DNA of 50,892 bases from an uncultured bacterium (GTDB lineage Bacteria; Verrucomicrobiota; Verrucomicrobiia; Verrucomicrobiales; V1-33), in NCBI GenBank assembly GCA_903936775.1, contig CAIZWU010000277.1:1-50892 (forward strand). The letters run 5' to 3'. Positions 50,743 through 50,892 of this stretch are shown piece by piece. Every line of letters starts with the position of its first letter. The first letter of the stretch is position 1. Under the pieces are notes generated by a model, which saw nothing but the letters and a program-made list of their open reading frames with translations, made no database searches and was not told the DNA's origin. The position numbers and the translations under genes were made by a program.

Positions 50743-50850
50743 ATGTCACGGGGCATTTTTGACGGAGCGGCGGAGGACTGGTGGTTCATCGCACTGGAAG
50801 AACGCAATTCCGACCGGTTTTTAGTTTCCGGTCCCTTGGTGATGGTGTAG
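50743..50850 (+). CDS. 35-residue small protein ending in a terminator
   Basis: From the ATG at 50743 a frame of 35 codons reads MSRGIFDGAAEDWWFIALEE then RNSDRFLVSGPLVMV and stops at TAG 50848-50850. The composition is balanced, with two adjacent Trp, and the stop codon forms the base of a very strong intrinsic terminator, which shows that a transcript ends here. No other gene on this strand lies close upstream, so the transcript is short. No family recognised. It could be a small protein, or the region could be a small RNA with a chance frame. No Shine-Dalgarno sequence is present, but that is normal in this window. Confidence 0.5.
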   Translation: MSRGIFDGAAEDWWFIALEERNSDRFLVSGPLVMV

Positions 50851-50888
50851 AGGGCAGCGGTTTGGTATCCCGCTGCCCTCTCTTTTTT
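50849..50888 (+). terminator. Strong intrinsic terminator at the right edge
   Basis: AGAGGGCAGCGG at 50849-50860 pairs perfectly over 12 bp with CCGCTGCCCTCT at 50870-50881 and is followed by C and six T (50883-50888). It is oriented for plus-strand transcripts only. Confidence 0.95.
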
Positions 50889-50892
50889 CCCC

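Overview
The window looks like chromosomal DNA of a high-GC, Gram-negative member of the Verrucomicrobiota (Planctomycetes-Verrucomicrobia-Chlamydiae group). The assignment is inference. It rests on a DUF1552 plus DUF1592-type cytochrome pair, a secreted protein with the C-terminal beta domain common in Verrucomicrobia exoproteins, an orphan GFTLIELL prepilin, a DUF1015 protein, acidic or alanine-rich tails on ribosomal proteins L17 and L9, and start codons that mostly lack a Shine-Dalgarno sequence. I saw no rRNA, tRNA, CRISPR array, transposase, integrase or phage gene. Most of the window is ordinary chromosome.

Layout. 1-2.7 kb: minus-strand BatA/BatB-like von Willebrand proteins and a Met-rich membrane-anchored protein. 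2.9-4.6 kb: rpoA-rplQ with a strong terminator, then a broken AlkD-type DNA repair gene. 5.1-8.7 kb: a GT-C-like membrane protein converging on glmS. 8.9-12.4 kb: a secreted protein, a papain-like lipoprotein with calcium loops, a GDSL esterase and a prepilin. 12.7-16.1 kb (minus): xseB-dxs followed by an unrecognised protein with four exact 21-residue repeats. 16.3-18.6 kb: uppP and uxaC. 18.7-30.4 kb: an accessory stretch cut by four same-direction copies of a ~66-bp repeat. Between the copies lie a C39/papain-like exoprotein, the DUF1552/DUF1592 pair and a four-gene partner-switching operon (hybrid kinase, REC-PP2C phosphatase, RsbW-like kinase, STAS protein). 30.3-32.3 kb: hairpin-rich, mostly gene-free DNA holding one secreted cystatin. 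32.3-36.6 kb (minus): a putative copper operon with a multicopper oxidase fused to a CopB-like barrel, a secreted protein with six Cys-Cys pairs, another small Cys-containing exoprotein and two tandem CC-x-x-C metal-site proteins. 36.7-50.6 kb: pyrC, S10 carboxypeptidase, pirin with a divergent LysR regulator, a beta-CASP nuclease-like protein, an orphan acyltransferase E2, a tail-specific protease, a small MBL hydrolase, DUF1015, threonine aldolase and rplI. At the right edge is a 35-codon frame whose stop codon lies in a very strong terminator.

How the genes work together. The clearest modules are the copper operon (periplasmic/outer-membrane oxidation plus thiol-rich sinks) and the signalling operon (two-component input feeding a phosphatase/kinase/antagonist switch, with no sigma factor nearby). 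The most promising undescribed features are the repeat-delimited cassettes at 18.7-30.4 kb, the AFTLW-repeat protein behind dxs, the thiol-rich copper operon, and the small terminator-coupled gene at the right edge.
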